In this document: piece after piece, positions 5,774-6,390 of the stretch
Layout: each line of letters begins with the position of its first letter
Numbering within the stretch: position 1 is the first letter of the stretch
Source: Actinomycetes bacterium
GTDB lineage: Bacteria; Actinomycetota; Acidimicrobiia; Acidimicrobiales; Acidimicrobiaceae
Direction of reading: 5' to 3'
Assembly (NCBI GenBank): GCA_021819025.1
Contig: JAKASN010000119.1
Span: 1 to 6,390 of the forward strand
Length of the DNA: 6,390 bases
Position numbers and translations under genes: made by a program
Notes under the pieces: model-generated
Database searches by the model: none
What the model was told of the DNA's origin: nothing
The model's input: the letters and a program-made list of their open reading frames with translations, nothing else

Positions 5774-6263
5774 ATGAAGCTGAGCATGCTGATGAACTAT
5801 TCGTCCAACAAGGTTGCCGCGATCGATGAGGTCATCGCCTACGAAAAGGCTGGCCTCGACGTGATCTGGGTTCCCGAAGCATACTCAAACGACGCGCCTT
5901 CGGCGATGGGGTATCTCGCCGCCAAAACCGAACGCGTGCAAATCGGCTCCGGGATCCTCCCCATTTATACCCGCACGCCGTCACTTTTGGCAATGACTGC
6001 CGCAGGAGTGGATGAACTCTCCGGTGGCAGGGCAATTCTCGGCCTCGGAGCGTCGGGTCCTCAGGTAATCGAGGGATGGCACGGCATCGCCTATGACCGC
6101 CCCTTGGCGAGAACCCGCGAAGTCATCGAGATTTGCCGCATGGTGTGGAGGCGCGAGAAGCTCCTCCACGAAGGGATCTATGAGATTCCGCTCCCCAAGG
6201 GCCAGGGTACCGGCCTAGGAAAGCCGCTCAAGCTCATCAACCATCCCATTCGAGAGGAAATAC
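5774..6263 (+). pseudogene. F420-dependent LLM-class oxidoreductase, 5' half only, interrupted by an insertion sequence
   Basis: The protein begins MKLSMLMNY and matches the F420-dependent luciferase-like (LLM) TIM-barrel family, which uses reduced or oxidised coenzyme F420 for hydride transfer to substrates that vary by subfamily. Recognisable blocks are EKAGLDVIWVPEAY (24-37), MGYLAAKTERVQIGSGILPI (45-64), YTRTPSLLAMTAAGVDELSG (65-84), LGLGASGPQVIEGWHG (89-104), LARTREVIEICRMVWRRE (111-128) and LPKGQGTGLGKPLKLI (140-155). Family members run to about 340 residues and continue after E-I with P-x-Y-V-A-S-L-G. Here similarity stops after Ile163 plus one base (6263), and the reading frame ends three codons later at TGA 6272-6274. 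None of the three frames beyond restores the family sequence. ATG 5774 has GAGGG 5 nt upstream, and the in-frame extension back to 5573 is not family-like. The barrel would be half missing, so activity is very unlikely. Confidence 0.85.
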
Positions 6264-6390
6264 GGCTCTATTGACCTTCATGTGGATCAGCTCGCCCTGT
6301 CGTAGGGAAGTTTGAGATCAATCGGTCCACAGGAAAGCATCACCAACGCCAGAGTCGCCTGAGCGGAATGAAGCCCGTAGCATCTCGCGA
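6264..6390. mobile_element. One end of an ISL3-family insertion sequence, rest outside the window
   Basis: The break in the oxidoreductase coincides with GGCTCTATTGACCTTCATG (starting 6264), which resembles the GGCTCTTC...GTGTGG terminal inverted repeats common in ISL3-family elements; the outer repeat probably spans about 6264-6287. Directly inside, the minus strand encodes a transposase C-terminus. ISL3 elements make 8-bp target duplications, so GGAAATAC (6256-6263) should reappear at the other end. The element identity comes from remembered family features, not a search. Confidence 0.6.
6287..6390 (-). CDS. ISL3-family transposase, C-terminal 34 codons (partial)
   Basis: The minus-strand frame enters from the right edge and stops at TGA 6289-6287, about 23 bp inside the element end. 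The visible tail includes CYGLHSAQATLALVMLSCGP followed by Ile-Asp-Leu-Lys-Leu-Pro. This resembles the C-terminal 'YGFHSA(E/Q)A..ALAML..G' segment that I recall from actinobacterial ISL3 (DDE) transposases. The catalytic DDE residues lie outside the window, so intactness cannot be judged. A stop codon close to the terminal inverted repeat is the usual layout for an IS right end. A chance open frame is possible at this length, but its position exactly beside the disruption point argues against that. Confidence 0.55.
   Translation of the reverse strand, partial: ARCYGLHSAQATLALVMLSCGPIDLKLPYDRAS

Overview
This GC-rich window looks like an actinobacterial chromosome. Class Acidimicrobiia is my best guess, but that is inference. 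The pointers are an F420-type luciferase-like oxidoreductase (LLM family), a DUF2236/MpaB-type oxygenase, a membrane-anchored Thr/Pro-rich protein, frequent GTG and TTG starts, and a promoter that would give a leaderless mRNA. No rRNA, tRNA or CRISPR array was seen.

Left part. A DUF2236 gene runs leftwards off the window (minus strand, from 659). Transcribed away from it are a small predicted lipoprotein (797-1285) and a HAD-superfamily (Cof/IIB type) phosphatase (1328-2134). These two are close enough to share a transcript. The 137-bp divergent region holds a promoter ending seven bases before the lipoprotein ATG and a 12-bp perfect palindrome in front of the DUF2236 gene.

Centre. A tight minus-strand array reads, in transcription order: an MscS-type mechanosensitive channel (from about 5234 to 4350), a single-pass Thr/Pro-rich membrane protein (4348-3965), an unrecognised 54-residue protein (3960-3796) and a family-2 glycosyltransferase (3799-2162). 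Spacings are 1 nt, 4 nt and a 4-nt GTGA overlap, so this is very probably one operon. The contents suggest a cell-envelope unit (channel, surface stalk, glycan synthesis); that function is inferred. The glycosyltransferase converges on the HAD gene with 27 bp between them.

Right part. About 500 bp without a convincing gene (5277-5773) carries a 9-bp-arm inverted repeat, a possible -10 box for the channel operon and an orphan intrinsic terminator on the plus strand. An F420-dependent LLM oxidoreductase then starts at 5774 but is broken after 163 codons. At 6264 the sequence switches to what appears to be one end of an ISL3-family insertion sequence: a GGCTCT-type terminus followed by the C-terminal codons of its transposase, read on the minus strand and leaving the window.
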